Positions 6,518 to 14,398 of a stretch of 27,274 nucleotides of DNA are shown here, in pieces. This DNA comes from DASQUP01 sp035641235 (lineage in GTDB: Bacteria > Actinomycetota > CADDZG01 > WHSQ01), in the NCBI GenBank assembly GCA_035641235.1, contig DASQUP010000135.1, forward strand, positions 1 to 27,274, read 5' to 3'. The notes beneath the pieces are model-generated. The model was not told the origin of the DNA. It saw only the letters and a program-made list of their open reading frames with translations, and did no database searches. Both the position numbers and the translations under genes were made by a program. Positions within the stretch are counted from its first letter, which is position 1. Each line of letters opens with the position of its first letter.

Positions 6518-8200
6518 CTACCCCGTGGGGGCTCGCTCTGGGGGATGCCACGATTCGTCGAACACGAATGACGTGTCCGGGGGTGGCCCGGGCGAAAGGA
6601 GCCCTCTCTGGGCCCACCGCGCCGCTATCGCCGCGGGCCTGGAGTCGTCGCTGAAATTTGCCGCCTGAGAGCACATCAAGGCACACGCGTAGGTCTTCGC
6701 AACTCCCATCGCCAACGATCTCGCGGAGGCCTGGTCCGACGCCTCACCCCCCGCCGAGCGAAGCCGAACAACCGCGTCCCCCACCGCCGCGACGGCGGCC
6801 GTGAGCCGATCGAGACCCATGGCCGCTGCAGCGAGCTCGACGGCATCGTCAAGGAGCGATTCCAGCGCGCCCGATGTGGCAGCGCGCAGGAAGTCGAGCG
6901 CGAGCACGTTTGTCGTGCCCTCCCAGATGGGCAGCACATGAGTGTTTCGGACCAGTGCCGGGATGGTCGAGTCCTCGCAATAGCCGACCCCGCCGACACA
7001 CTCCATAGCTTCGGTCACGCCGGCGATCGCCCAGCGCGCCGTCGCCAGCTTGGTTACGGGGGTGAGCCCGCGCAGCAGAGACACCTCGTTCGCATCCGCA
7101 ACCCCGTATTCGACGCGCCCGAAAAGTTGGACGCAGCGCAACGACAACATGAGGGTTGCTGCGTAGTCCACGGCCAGATCCGTCAGGGTCGCGCGGTGGG
7201 CGGGGAGCTCCGCCAGCGAGGTTCCGCCCGCCTCCCTCACGCGAGCGAATGCTCGGGCCCAGGCGAGGCCTCGTCCGAGATTCCCAGCCGCCCCAAGAGA
7301 GTTGTGGATACGAGTGATGTTGAGCATTGTTGCGATCTTCTTGATCCCCCCACCGGCGAAGGGGTCGCCAACTGGATATGCGATAGCACCCTGCAACTCG
7401 AGCTCTGCTGTTGGAAGTGCGCGCGTCCCGAGCTTGTCCTTCAGGCGGCGAACGATGATGCGGTTGGGCGTCCCATCGGAGTTGAGGCGGTGGATCCTGA
7501 ACAGCGCGAGACCTCGGGAGCCTGCCTCACTCCCTTCCGGTCTGGCGAGCGTCAAAGCGACCTCTGAGGTCGTAGCGCTCGTGAACCACTTCGTGCCGCT
7601 TAACCGCCACGCGCCGTCGTGATCGCGAGCGGCGAGCGTCTCGGTTCCCGACAAATCCGAGCCGCCGGCCGTTTCGGTCATCCACTGCCCGCTCGACCAC
7701 GCGAACTCCGGATCGCGGGACGTGAGGCGAGCCGACACCTCGACGTCCTCCTCCCCGCCGTATTGAAGGAGCGTGCGAGCCGCGCCGTCGGTCATTGCGA
7801 CGGGACACGAGTACAGCGCGGAGGATGGGCCCCACAAAGCCAAGAGACCGGCCCAGACGATGCGAGCTTTTTCCCGGTACGCCGTCGACTCATAGGGCAA
7901 CGACGTGATGCCGGCTTGGACGCCGATCCGGCCAAGGTGGAGGTAGGCATCGGACACCCTTATCTCGTCCCTCCTGTGACCCCACGTCCCGTAGGGGATG
8001 TGGACCGGCGGTTCGAGTTCGGCGCGAGCGGCCAGATCGAGGATCTCTCGACTGGTCGCGGTTCTGCCCATGGCTGCCAGTTCTGCCTCGGCCGCCCCAA
8101 AGACGTCGTCGCCGAGGAAATGGTGCAGCGCCTGGCGGAGGATGAGGTCGGAATGCCAGGCATCTGAAAGCTCGGGAGGCTGCTGAAGGAATTGCGCCAT
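6518..8200 (-). CDS. AidB-like acyl-CoA dehydrogenase
   Basis: 560 residues, longer than ordinary acyl-CoA dehydrogenases (about 380-400) and in the range of the AidB/ACAD11-like branch. The middle beta domain has WMTETAGGSD (173-182), a flavin-contact motif. The C-terminal helical domain has GGVGYCEDS with Glu409 and then IWEGTTN (425-431), as in E. coli AidB. AidB binds FAD and DNA and is induced by alkylation damage; other members oxidise acyl-CoAs. The true substrate here is not known. The last 40 or so residues are Pro-rich and may be flexible. The gene is divergent from the ABC exporter across a 24-bp gap. The ATG has TAAGCT 6 nt upstream and no ribosome binding site. Confidence 0.85.
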   Translation of the reverse strand: MAQFLQQPPELSDAWHSDLILRQALHHFLGDDVFGAAEAELAAMGRTATSREILDLAARAELEPPVHIPYGTWGHRRDEIRVSDAYLHLGRIGVQAGITSLPYESTAYREKARIVWAGLLALWGPSSALYSCPVAMTDGAARTLLQYGGEEDVEVSARLTSRDPEFAWSSGQWMTETAGGSDLSGTETLAARDHDGAWRLSGTKWFTSATTSEVALTLARPEGSEAGSRGLALFRIHRLNSDGTPNRIIVRRLKDKLGTRALPTAELELQGAIAYPVGDPFAGGGIKKIATMLNITRIHNSLGAAGNLGRGLAWARAFARVREAGGTSLAELPAHRATLTDLAVDYAATLMLSLRCVQLFGRVEYGVADANEVSLLRGLTPVTKLATARWAIAGVTEAMECVGGVGYCEDSTIPALVRNTHVLPIWEGTTNVLALDFLRAATSGALESLLDDAVELAAAAMGLDRLTAAVAAVGDAVVRLRSAGGEASDQASARSLAMGVAKTYACALMCSQAANFSDDSRPAAIAARWAQRGLLSPGPPPDTSFVFDESWHPPERAPTG

Positions 8201-8206
8201 CCGCCT

Positions 8207-8212
8207 AGCTTA
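8207..8212 (-). promoter_or_regulatory. Leaderless -10 box of the AidB-like gene
   Basis: TAAGCT on the minus strand, followed by AGGCGG and the ATG at 8200. It overlaps the opposite-strand box at 8211-8216 by two bases. Confidence 0.45.
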
Positions 8213-8216
8213 TGCT
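8211..8216 (+). promoter_or_regulatory. Near-leaderless -10 box of the ABC exporter
   Basis: TATGCT is 8 nt before the GTG at 8225. It overlaps the divergent -10 box, so both promoters cannot easily be occupied together. Confidence 0.4.
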
Positions 8217-8224
8217 CAGCGCTT

Positions 8225-9148
8225 GTGGGCACTCTCGCGATCGAGGCGCGCGGAATCCGAAAATCCTACGGATCGCTGGAAGCAGTCAAGGGCATCGACC
8301 TAGAGGTCACTGTCGGACAGGTCCTTTCGCTGCTTGGACCAAACGGGGCGGGCAAGACAACCACCGTTGAGATCCTCGAGGGCTACAGAGATCGCACTGC
8401 CGGTGAGGTGAAGGTCCTCGGGCACGACCCCGCCGCGGCCGAGAGAGAGTTCCGGAACAGGATCGGCATAGTCCTGCAGGAAACCGGGATCGATCCCTAC
8501 CTGACGGTCGCTGAAACGATCGATCGCTACCGCGGCTTCTATCCTCGTTCCCGTCCGCTCGACGAGATCATCGAGGTTGTCGGGCTGGAGGAGAAACGTG
8601 ACAGCCGGGTGGGAAAGCTCTCCGGCGGTCAGCAGCGGCGGCTCGACGTGGCCATAGGACTTGCAGGCGATCCGGAACTGCTCTTCTTGGACGAACCGAC
8701 CACCGGCTTTGATCCTTCGGCGCGCCGCAATGCGTGGGGAATGATCAAGAACCTCAAGGAGCTCGGAAAGACCATCCTGTTGACCACGCACTACATGGAC
8801 GAGGCTCAGAACCTCGCCGACCGCGTCGCGATCATCGTCGGCGGCCGTATCGTCGCGGAAGGTTCCCCCGGGTCACTCATCGGAGGCTCTCGTGCACAGA
8901 CCCGGATACGTTTCCGACTCCCGCCGGGAGCTCCCCCATTGCCTCCGGGCTTGGAGAGCTCCGAGGAGGACATCGTTGAGGTGGAATCCGAAGATCCCAC
9001 TCGCCAACTCCATGAACTGACCAGTTGGGCCCTCGAGAACAGATTGGAATTGCGAGAACTCACCGTCACGCGCCCCTCGCTCGAGGACGTCTTCTTGCAG
9101 CTCACTGCGGACGCCGAGCAGAACCAGATTGAAGAGGCGACAGAATGA
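8225..9148 (+). CDS. ABC exporter ATP-binding protein (DrrA-like)
   Basis: 307 residues. It has Walker A GPNGAGKTT (38-46), signature LSGGQ (132-136) and Walker B LLFLDEP (152-158), followed by the D-loop region GFDP and a switch His (LLTTHYMDEA). The C-terminal 80 residues form the accessory domain seen in daunorubicin-resistance-type ATPases. It should power an ABC-2 exporter together with the next gene, with which it overlaps by 4 bp (ATGA). A longer in-frame ATG at 8192 would read into the divergent gene; GTG 8225, just after a TATGCT box, starts the domain properly. The substrate (drug, lipid or polysaccharide precursor) cannot be predicted. Confidence 0.93.
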   Translation: MGTLAIEARGIRKSYGSLEAVKGIDLEVTVGQVLSLLGPNGAGKTTTVEILEGYRDRTAGEVKVLGHDPAAAEREFRNRIGIVLQETGIDPYLTVAETIDRYRGFYPRSRPLDEIIEVVGLEEKRDSRVGKLSGGQQRRLDVAIGLAGDPELLFLDEPTTGFDPSARRNAWGMIKNLKELGKTILLTTHYMDEAQNLADRVAIIVGGRIVAEGSPGSLIGGSRAQTRIRFRLPPGAPPLPPGLESSEEDIVEVESEDPTRQLHELTSWALENRLELRELTVTRPSLEDVFLQLTADAEQNQIEEATE

Positions 9149-9921
9149 GCGACGCGGCGCTGACAGTTAGGCAGCTGCGCTACGAGAACCGTGCCTTCTG
9201 GCGAAATCCGGCGGCCGCCTTTTTCACCTTCGCCTTCCCGTTGATGTTCATGGTCATCTTCAATCTGCTCTTCGGGAGTCGAATAATCGAACAGGAGCCG
9301 GGGCAACAAATCACGACATCGACGTTCTACGTGCCCGCCATCTCAGCGTTTTCCATAATCACAGCCACCTTCACCAACCTGGCGATATCGGTGAGCTTCT
9401 CCAGAGACGCGGGGGTGCTCAAGCGAGTCCACGGCACACCGCTTCCCGCGTGGGTTTACATGGTGGGCCGCATCATCCATTCGGTCTTGCTCTCGGTTGT
9501 GCTGGTCGCGCTCGTGATCGCTTCCGGGGCCCTCTTCTACGACGTCGACGTACCGACAACGACGATGCCCGCGGTTCTCGCCACGCTCGCGATCGGAGCC
9601 GCTTCCTTCTCGGCTCTCGGCCTCGCCATGACCGCGGCGATTCCAAACGCGGATGCCTCGCCGGCAGTCGTCAACGGGACGATCCTGCCGCTACTTTTTA
9701 TCTCCGACGTGTTCATCCCTCTGGATGAGGCCCCAGACTGGCTCGTGGTTCTCGGAGACATCTTCCCCGTGAAACACCTGTCGACTGCCATGCAGACGGC
9801 GTTCAACCCGTTCACGACGGGGTCGGGATTCGAATGGGATGACCTCGCCGTGATCGCCGGGTGGGGTGTCGCGGGGCTGGTTCTGGCGATCCGGTTCTTC
9901 TCGTGGGAGCCGCGCCGCTAA
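9145..9921 (+). CDS. ABC-2 type transporter permease (DrrB-like)
   Basis: 258 residues with about six hydrophobic segments, for example FFTFAFPLMFMVIFNLLF near residue 28 and IIHSVLLSVVLVALVIASG near 109. It ends with the common ABC-2 C-terminal pattern of a last membrane helix followed by a basic FSWEPRR tail. It forms the membrane channel for the ATPase encoded just upstream; the ATG overlaps that gene's stop by 4 bp. The usual GTPLP-type coupling motif (RVHGTPLP, about 95-102) is present. A full transporter would be a dimer of each subunit. Confidence 0.92.
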   Translation: MSDAALTVRQLRYENRAFWRNPAAAFFTFAFPLMFMVIFNLLFGSRIIEQEPGQQITTSTFYVPAISAFSIITATFTNLAISVSFSRDAGVLKRVHGTPLPAWVYMVGRIIHSVLLSVVLVALVIASGALFYDVDVPTTTMPAVLATLAIGAASFSALGLAMTAAIPNADASPAVVNGTILPLLFISDVFIPLDEAPDWLVVLGDIFPVKHLSTAMQTAFNPFTTGSGFEWDDLAVIAGWGVAGLVLAIRFFSWEPRR

Positions 9922-10173
9922 ACCGACTGTTCGCCCTCATTTATCGCCTACTTCGACTTCGCGGGACCCGGCCGAGAAGGCTCCGACAACTGGTCCCATT
10001 ACTGGTACGAGCAGGAGCCTACGGATGGAGAACCGTTGATCACGTACGGACAGGATGGACACAGCGGACAGGGACGAGGCTTCGAGGTCTTCTCGAGCAC
10101 AGCAGCGATGGGCAAGAGGATCGGTCTCGATCACCTCAACCCGCAGACCCAAGAAGTGGTGATACGCCCGTAG
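9922..10173 (+). pseudogene. Orphan coding-like stretch without a start codon
   Basis: The frame directly after the permease TAA (9919-9921) stays open for 83 codons to a TAG at 10171-10173. The translation looks protein-like (for example NWSHYWYEQEP and LDHLNPQTQEVV), is rich in aromatic, Gly and acidic residues, and mostly has G or C at third codon positions like the real genes here. No ATG, GTG or TTG occurs in the first 38 codons; the first is a TTG at 10036. It is probably the 3' remnant of a truncated gene. Alternatives are a start at an unusual codon such as ATC, or stop-codon readthrough from the permease, both less likely. The protein family was not recognised. Confidence 0.45.
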
Positions 10174-10204
10174 CTCGTTGAGGTTCGGCGCGCTGCCGCC
10201 CGGA

Positions 10205-10210
10205 TATCCT
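10205..10210 (+). promoter_or_regulatory. Leaderless -10 box of the hydrolase/ATP-grasp operon
   Basis: TATCCT followed by CGCTCC and the GTG at 10217. Spacing of 6 nt and lack of a ribosome binding site support a leaderless start. Confidence 0.5.
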
Positions 10211-10216
10211 CGCTCC

Positions 10217-11284
10217 GTGGATGTCGCGGTGGCCGGTCCAGACGTTTCATCGGACGGAGTGACGTTCAGCCTTCCCGATCCGGACGGCACGTTCGACGCC
10301 GTACGCCTCCACCAGGAGATCGTGAGGCCGCGCGCCGGCCCCGAGTTCGAGCGGAGCTCCGACGGCGCGTGGCGAGTCAGCATCGCTCGGCCCTATGCCG
10401 ACAGGATGGAATACAAGGTCGAACTCGGGCATCGTGACGGATCCACCGAGCTGATCTGCGACCCCCACAATCCCAAGCGAGCAGCGGGCCCTTTCGGAGA
10501 AAAGTCTGTTGTCGAATGGCCCGAGTACCGGCCACCAAAATGGACGCAGGGGCTTCCTTCGGATCCGGGAAGCGCGTTCGAGGTCCATCTTGCCAGCCGC
10601 GTGCTTCGAGCGGAGATACGAACGATCATCTGGACTGCGCCGGGAGCAACCGCGAGCGATCGTCTACCCGTGTTGGTCGTTCACGACGGGCCCGAATACG
10701 CCGAGTACTCGGAGCTGACCCGGGCGCTGGCCATCGCAGTCGAGGCCGGAAGAGTGCCGCCGATGCATGCCGCATTGCTGGCACCCATTGATAGGGATCA
10801 GACCTACTCGGCGTCCGCCGCCTACGCCAGAGCCCTCACGTACGAGATCCTCCCAGTGCTCTCCGAGCTGGCCCCTGTGCGGGGACGCCGAGTCGTCGGA
10901 ATGGGGGCAAGTCTCGGAGCTCTGGCGATGTTGCACCTCCACCGGACGAACCTGGACAGCCTCGATGGCCTCTTTCTACAGTCGGGAAGCTACTTCCGGC
11001 AGAGATTCGATCGCCAGGAGTCCCGCTTCGTCCGCTTCCGCCGCATCACTCGTTTTATGGGCCGGGTGTACGCAGAGCAGAACTTCGCACATCCGGTGCC
11101 GATCGCCATGACGTGCGGGACGGCGGAAGAGAACCTCCACAACAACCGCGCGGCATACAGCGCGCTGCGCGCTCAGGGGTACGACGTTCGATTGCACGAA
11201 AACCGCGACGCCCACAACTGGGTCGCCTGGCGGGATGCGCTCGATCCCTTCCTCATCGAGTTCTTGGAGGGTCTCTGGTCGTGA
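10217..11284 (+). CDS. Enterochelin esterase-like alpha/beta hydrolase
   Basis: 355 residues. An N-terminal beta-rich segment (about 10-120) resembles the CBM48/early-set domain that precedes Fes-type esterases. The alpha/beta hydrolase domain (about 125-355) has the nucleophile elbow GASLG with Ser232, an acidic residue at CGTAEEN (Glu304 or Glu305) and His333 in RDAHNWVAW. This order and spacing fit putative esterases of the Fes/esterase D group. No signal peptide, so cytoplasmic. The GTG at 10217 sits 6 nt after TATCCT; a longer in-frame start at 10178 would include that promoter. It is the first gene of a four-gene operon and overlaps the next by 4 bp. No siderophore genes are nearby, so enterobactin hydrolysis is not implied. 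Confidence 0.82.
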   Translation: MDVAVAGPDVSSDGVTFSLPDPDGTFDAVRLHQEIVRPRAGPEFERSSDGAWRVSIARPYADRMEYKVELGHRDGSTELICDPHNPKRAAGPFGEKSVVEWPEYRPPKWTQGLPSDPGSAFEVHLASRVLRAEIRTIIWTAPGATASDRLPVLVVHDGPEYAEYSELTRALAIAVEAGRVPPMHAALLAPIDRDQTYSASAAYARALTYEILPVLSELAPVRGRRVVGMGASLGALAMLHLHRTNLDSLDGLFLQSGSYFRQRFDRQESRFVRFRRITRFMGRVYAEQNFAHPVPIAMTCGTAEENLHNNRAAYSALRAQGYDVRLHENRDAHNWVAWRDALDPFLIEFLEGLWS

Positions 11285-12021
11285 GACGTGACCACGTTAC
11301 GGTCCATGCGCCGTCGATCGGCGGGCACGGAGACCTCATCGCATACGGCCACTGGGGGCGACCCGTGCTTGCTTTCCCCTCGCAGGAAGGACGTGCGTGG
11401 GACTACGAGGACCGCGGCATGATCGGCTCGATTTCACATCTGATCGAAGCCGGACGGGTCAAGGTCTACTCCGTGGACAGCTTCGACTCGGGAAGCTGGC
11501 ATCGCGCAGACCTGTCGCTGGAACAACGAGCTCAAGCCCATGGACTGTACGAGGATTGGATCATCAACCAAGTCGTTCCCTGGATCGTCGACGACTGCGG
11601 AGGGTGGCAGGAGATCATCGTCACGGGCTGTTCCTTCGGTGCCTACCACGCGGCGAATTTCGCATTGAAGCGGGCCGACCTCTTCCCCCTGGCCATCTGT
11701 CAAAGTGGCGTGTACGACGTGTCTGTCGTGGGGGGTGGCGAGCGAGGTGATGCCGTCTACTTCAACAATCCCATGGACTACGTCGCTAATCTCGATGGCA
11801 GCCACCTCGAGTGGCTCCGCTCGCGAGTAAGCCTGGTCCTCGTATGCGGGCAGGGAATGTGGGAAGACACAACCGGGGCGCTCGTGAGCACCAAGTCGTT
11901 CGCGGAACTCCTCGGTTCGATGGGAATCAGGTACGAGTTAGACCTTTGGGGGTGGGACGTGCCGCACGACTGGCCTTCGTGGCGCAATCAGATCGCTCAC
12001 CATCTGCCGCGGTTCTGCTGA
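11281..12021 (+). CDS. Second esterase-family alpha/beta hydrolase
   Basis: 246 residues. The nucleophile elbow is GCSFG with Ser118, the acid is probably Glu195 or Asp196 (GMWEDTT) and the base His229 (VPHDWPSW). It belongs to the putative-esterase group but lacks the extra N-terminal domain of the preceding enzyme and is clearly diverged from it. The GTG overlaps the upstream stop as GTGA, which implies translational coupling; the longer in-frame reading from 11113 overlaps the upstream gene and is not the real start. Cytoplasmic by the lack of a signal peptide. Two different hydrolases in one operon may act on two steps, or on two ester or amide forms, of the same compound. Confidence 0.82.
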   Translation: MRRDHVTVHAPSIGGHGDLIAYGHWGRPVLAFPSQEGRAWDYEDRGMIGSISHLIEAGRVKVYSVDSFDSGSWHRADLSLEQRAQAHGLYEDWIINQVVPWIVDDCGGWQEIIVTGCSFGAYHAANFALKRADLFPLAICQSGVYDVSVVGGGERGDAVYFNNPMDYVANLDGSHLEWLRSRVSLVLVCGQGMWEDTTGALVSTKSFAELLGSMGIRYELDLWGWDVPHDWPSWRNQIAHHLPRFC

Positions 12022-12025
12022 GCAG

Positions 12026-13291
12026 ATGGCAAACAATCACATCATAGGAATGCTCCTCGGCACCGAAGAGGACTGGCCGGGCGCGTTCGAAGCAATCGTC
12101 CGAAGGTACAAGCCTCGAATCGTCCTCGACGGTGGGGAGCACACGTTCGAGACGGATCGCATCACCATCGAGCCCTTCAACCTCCGCGCCGAACCACGGT
12201 ATGCCCTCGTCATAGACCGGCTCGCGCACTGGTACTACGCGCCCCGTGAATGGCTGAAGAAGGCTGCGTTGATGAACGATGTCTACCTACTGAACAACCC
12301 TTTCACGTTCCAATCAATGGAGAAACACTCGGCCTACTGCGCAATGATGCGTCTGGGACTGAAGATCCCCGAAACGTGGATGCTTCCCACCAAGAAACCC
12401 GTGGAGAACGAACGTTTCCCATACACGGCCTCCCGGTACAACCGCCCATTTCAGCTAGAGGACATCGCGGGGCGCGTTGGCTACCCATTGTTCATGAAAC
12501 CCTTCGACGGCGGAGCGTGGGTGGGCGTTACTCGCATCACCGACGACTCAGACCTCCACAAGCGCTACGACGAATCGGGGGAACGCCTGATGCACCTCCA
12601 GGCATCAGTCGAGGACTTTGACGTTTTCGCGCGGACCCTTTCCATCGGAGCCGAGACGATGGTCATGAACTATGACCCCGGCCGGCCGCTGCACGGGCGC
12701 TATCAGGTTTCGCATGGCTTTCTGTCTGCAGAGATGGGCCGAGAGGTCATCACAATCAGCCGGCTTGTGAATGCGTTCTTCCTGTGGGAATTCAACTCGT
12801 GCGAGATCATCGTCAAGGGATCCGAGGCCTACCCCATCGACTACGCAAATGCCTGTCCGGACATGTCATTAATTAGCCTTCACTATTACTTCCCATGGGC
12901 AATAAAGACCTTGCTGAAGTGGTCCCTCTTCTGCGCGGCAACAGGCAGGAGGATGACCATCGATCCCGACACGCGCCGCTACTTCGACATCGGCGATCGG
13001 GATGATCTCTCCTACGGCGAAAAGCTTGGTCACTACCACAAACTCGCTAACGAATACTTCGACGTCGACACATACAACGAGTTCTGCTCTCGGCATCTCG
13101 CACACCTCGATGAAGCGATGGTCGAATACATCGAATCCGAGGAATTCGACGGGATGCTCGTCGACACTGTGCGGCGGACGTTTCCGCCTCATGAGCACGA
13201 TCGGTTCGTGGCTCACTACCGTGGACTGCTCGGGGCCTGGGCGGGGGACCAGCACGCCGTGATGAGCTCACCTCAGACGAAGGGGAGATAG
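12026..13291 (+). CDS. ATP-grasp family ligase of unknown substrate
   Basis: 421 residues. The central part fits an ATP-grasp fold: Lys158 in LFMKPFDGG is the expected ATP-phosphate-binding Lys. Metal-binding acidic and amide residues lie in LWEFNSCE (253-260) and YPIDYANACPDM (269-280). Ligases of this fold join a carboxylate to an amine, thiol or hydroxyl through an acyl-phosphate. The N-terminal domain (about 1-100) reads like a pre-ATP-grasp domain. The C-terminal 100 residues are helical and acidic, with no family recognised. It starts 4 bp after the second hydrolase and ends directly before the TTG of the aldolase gene, so all four genes are probably one transcript. The substrate is unknown. 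Confidence 0.75.
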   Translation: MANNHIIGMLLGTEEDWPGAFEAIVRRYKPRIVLDGGEHTFETDRITIEPFNLRAEPRYALVIDRLAHWYYAPREWLKKAALMNDVYLLNNPFTFQSMEKHSAYCAMMRLGLKIPETWMLPTKKPVENERFPYTASRYNRPFQLEDIAGRVGYPLFMKPFDGGAWVGVTRITDDSDLHKRYDESGERLMHLQASVEDFDVFARTLSIGAETMVMNYDPGRPLHGRYQVSHGFLSAEMGREVITISRLVNAFFLWEFNSCEIIVKGSEAYPIDYANACPDMSLISLHYYFPWAIKTLLKWSLFCAATGRRMTIDPDTRRYFDIGDRDDLSYGEKLGHYHKLANEYFDVDTYNEFCSRHLAHLDEAMVEYIESEEFDGMLVDTVRRTFPPHEHDRFVAHYRGLLGAWAGDQHAVMSSPQTKGR

Positions 13292-14332
13292 TTGACGCCG
13301 AAGATCGCCATCGATCTGTTCAGCGACACCATGACCCGTCCGTCGCCGGGGATGCGCCGGGCAATCGCCGAAGCGGAGGTCGGCGACGAACAACGCGGCG
13401 AAGATCCCAGCGTCAATCTGCTCCAGGAATTGGTGGCCGACCTTCTCGGAAAAGAGGCGGCGCTGTTCCTGCCCTCCGGGACGATGTGCAACCAGATTTC
13501 GTTCGCCCTACATTGCCGTCCCGGCGACGAGATCCTCATGGACGAAACCGCCCACCCGCTCAATTACGAGGCCGGCGGCCCGGCGGCGATGGCTTCGGCA
13601 CTGGTGAGGGCGTTGCGCGGAGAGCGAGGGATATTCACCGCCGCTCAGGTCGTCGATGCAATCCGCTATCCGGACCGCCACAACCCACGCACGCGAGTGA
13701 TCTCGGTGGAGCAGACGACGAACATCGCGGGTGGTGCCTGCTGGACTCTGGAGACGCTCACGGAGGTATGTGCCAGGGGTCGGGAGGCCGGACTCGCACT
13801 TCATCTCGATGGGGCGCGCCTAATGAACGCGGTGGTGGCAAAGGGCGTCGCGGCGGCGGATTATGCCGCTCCGTTCGACTCGTCATGGATCGACATGAGC
13901 AAAGGGCTCGGCGCGCCGGTCGGTGCCGTGATGGCGGGCACCAAGGAATTCATCGACGAGGCCTGGGTTCTGAAGCAGCGCTTTGGTGGGGCGATGAGAC
14001 AGGCCGGCATCATCGCCGCCGGAGGTGTGTATGCGCTCCGACACAACGTCGATCGTCTTGCCGACGACCACACGAATGCCGCGCGGCTGGCGTCCGGGCT
14101 GGCCGAGCTCCCCGGCATCCGACTCGACGCCGAGATGGTCGAGACGAACATCGTCATGTTCGAGCTCCCGGGTGAGCCGTCGGCCGAAGAATTCGCCGAC
14201 CGGATGCTCGCCGAACACGGCGTGCGTTTCAGCCAGATCGCTCCAACTCAGTTGCGCGCAGTGACGCACCTCGACGTGAGCGCCGAAGATATCGACACCG
14301 CAGTCGACGCGGCGCGCCGAGTCCTTTCGTAG
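13292..14332 (+). CDS. Threonine aldolase-like PLP enzyme
   Basis: 346 residues of the fold-type I PLP family of low-specificity threonine aldolases. The PLP Lys is Lys204 (DMSKGLGAPVG), Asp173 (HLDGARL) contacts the pyridine nitrogen, and His88 lies in the substrate loop DETAHPLNYE. It interconverts L-threonine or other beta-hydroxy amino acids with glycine plus an aldehyde. The start is a TTG directly after the upstream TAG, with a strong ribosome binding site AAGGGGAG at 13281-13288. The link with an ATP-grasp ligase and two hydrolases suggests a beta-hydroxy amino acid or glycine may feed a dedicated pathway. An ordinary housekeeping role is equally possible. Confidence 0.88.
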   Translation: MTPKIAIDLFSDTMTRPSPGMRRAIAEAEVGDEQRGEDPSVNLLQELVADLLGKEAALFLPSGTMCNQISFALHCRPGDEILMDETAHPLNYEAGGPAAMASALVRALRGERGIFTAAQVVDAIRYPDRHNPRTRVISVEQTTNIAGGACWTLETLTEVCARGREAGLALHLDGARLMNAVVAKGVAAADYAAPFDSSWIDMSKGLGAPVGAVMAGTKEFIDEAWVLKQRFGGAMRQAGIIAAGGVYALRHNVDRLADDHTNAARLASGLAELPGIRLDAEMVETNIVMFELPGEPSAEEFADRMLAEHGVRFSQIAPTQLRAVTHLDVSAEDIDTAVDAARRVLS

Positions 14333-14350
14333 CGCAGCCGAGCCGAAGCG

Positions 14351-14387
14351 TCTGCGATGCGTCACGGTGGGCGTGACTGGTTGCAGA
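14351..14387. terminator. Bidirectional stem-loop between aldolase and GlpX genes
   Basis: GTCACG (14361-14366) pairs with CGTGAC (14372-14377) around GTGGG. Outside it TCTGC (14351-14355) pairs with GCAGA (14383-14387) across a symmetric 5/5 internal loop. The position between convergent stops at 14332 and 14399 fits a shared terminator. Confidence 0.5.
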
Positions 14388-14398
14388 CAGTTCGCCGC

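Noticed and set aside
9937..10383. 148-residue minus-strand frame
   Set aside because: It runs across the orphan coding-like stretch and into the Fes-like hydrolase gene on the other strand, with no protein-like motifs; it is a shadow of plus-strand coding.
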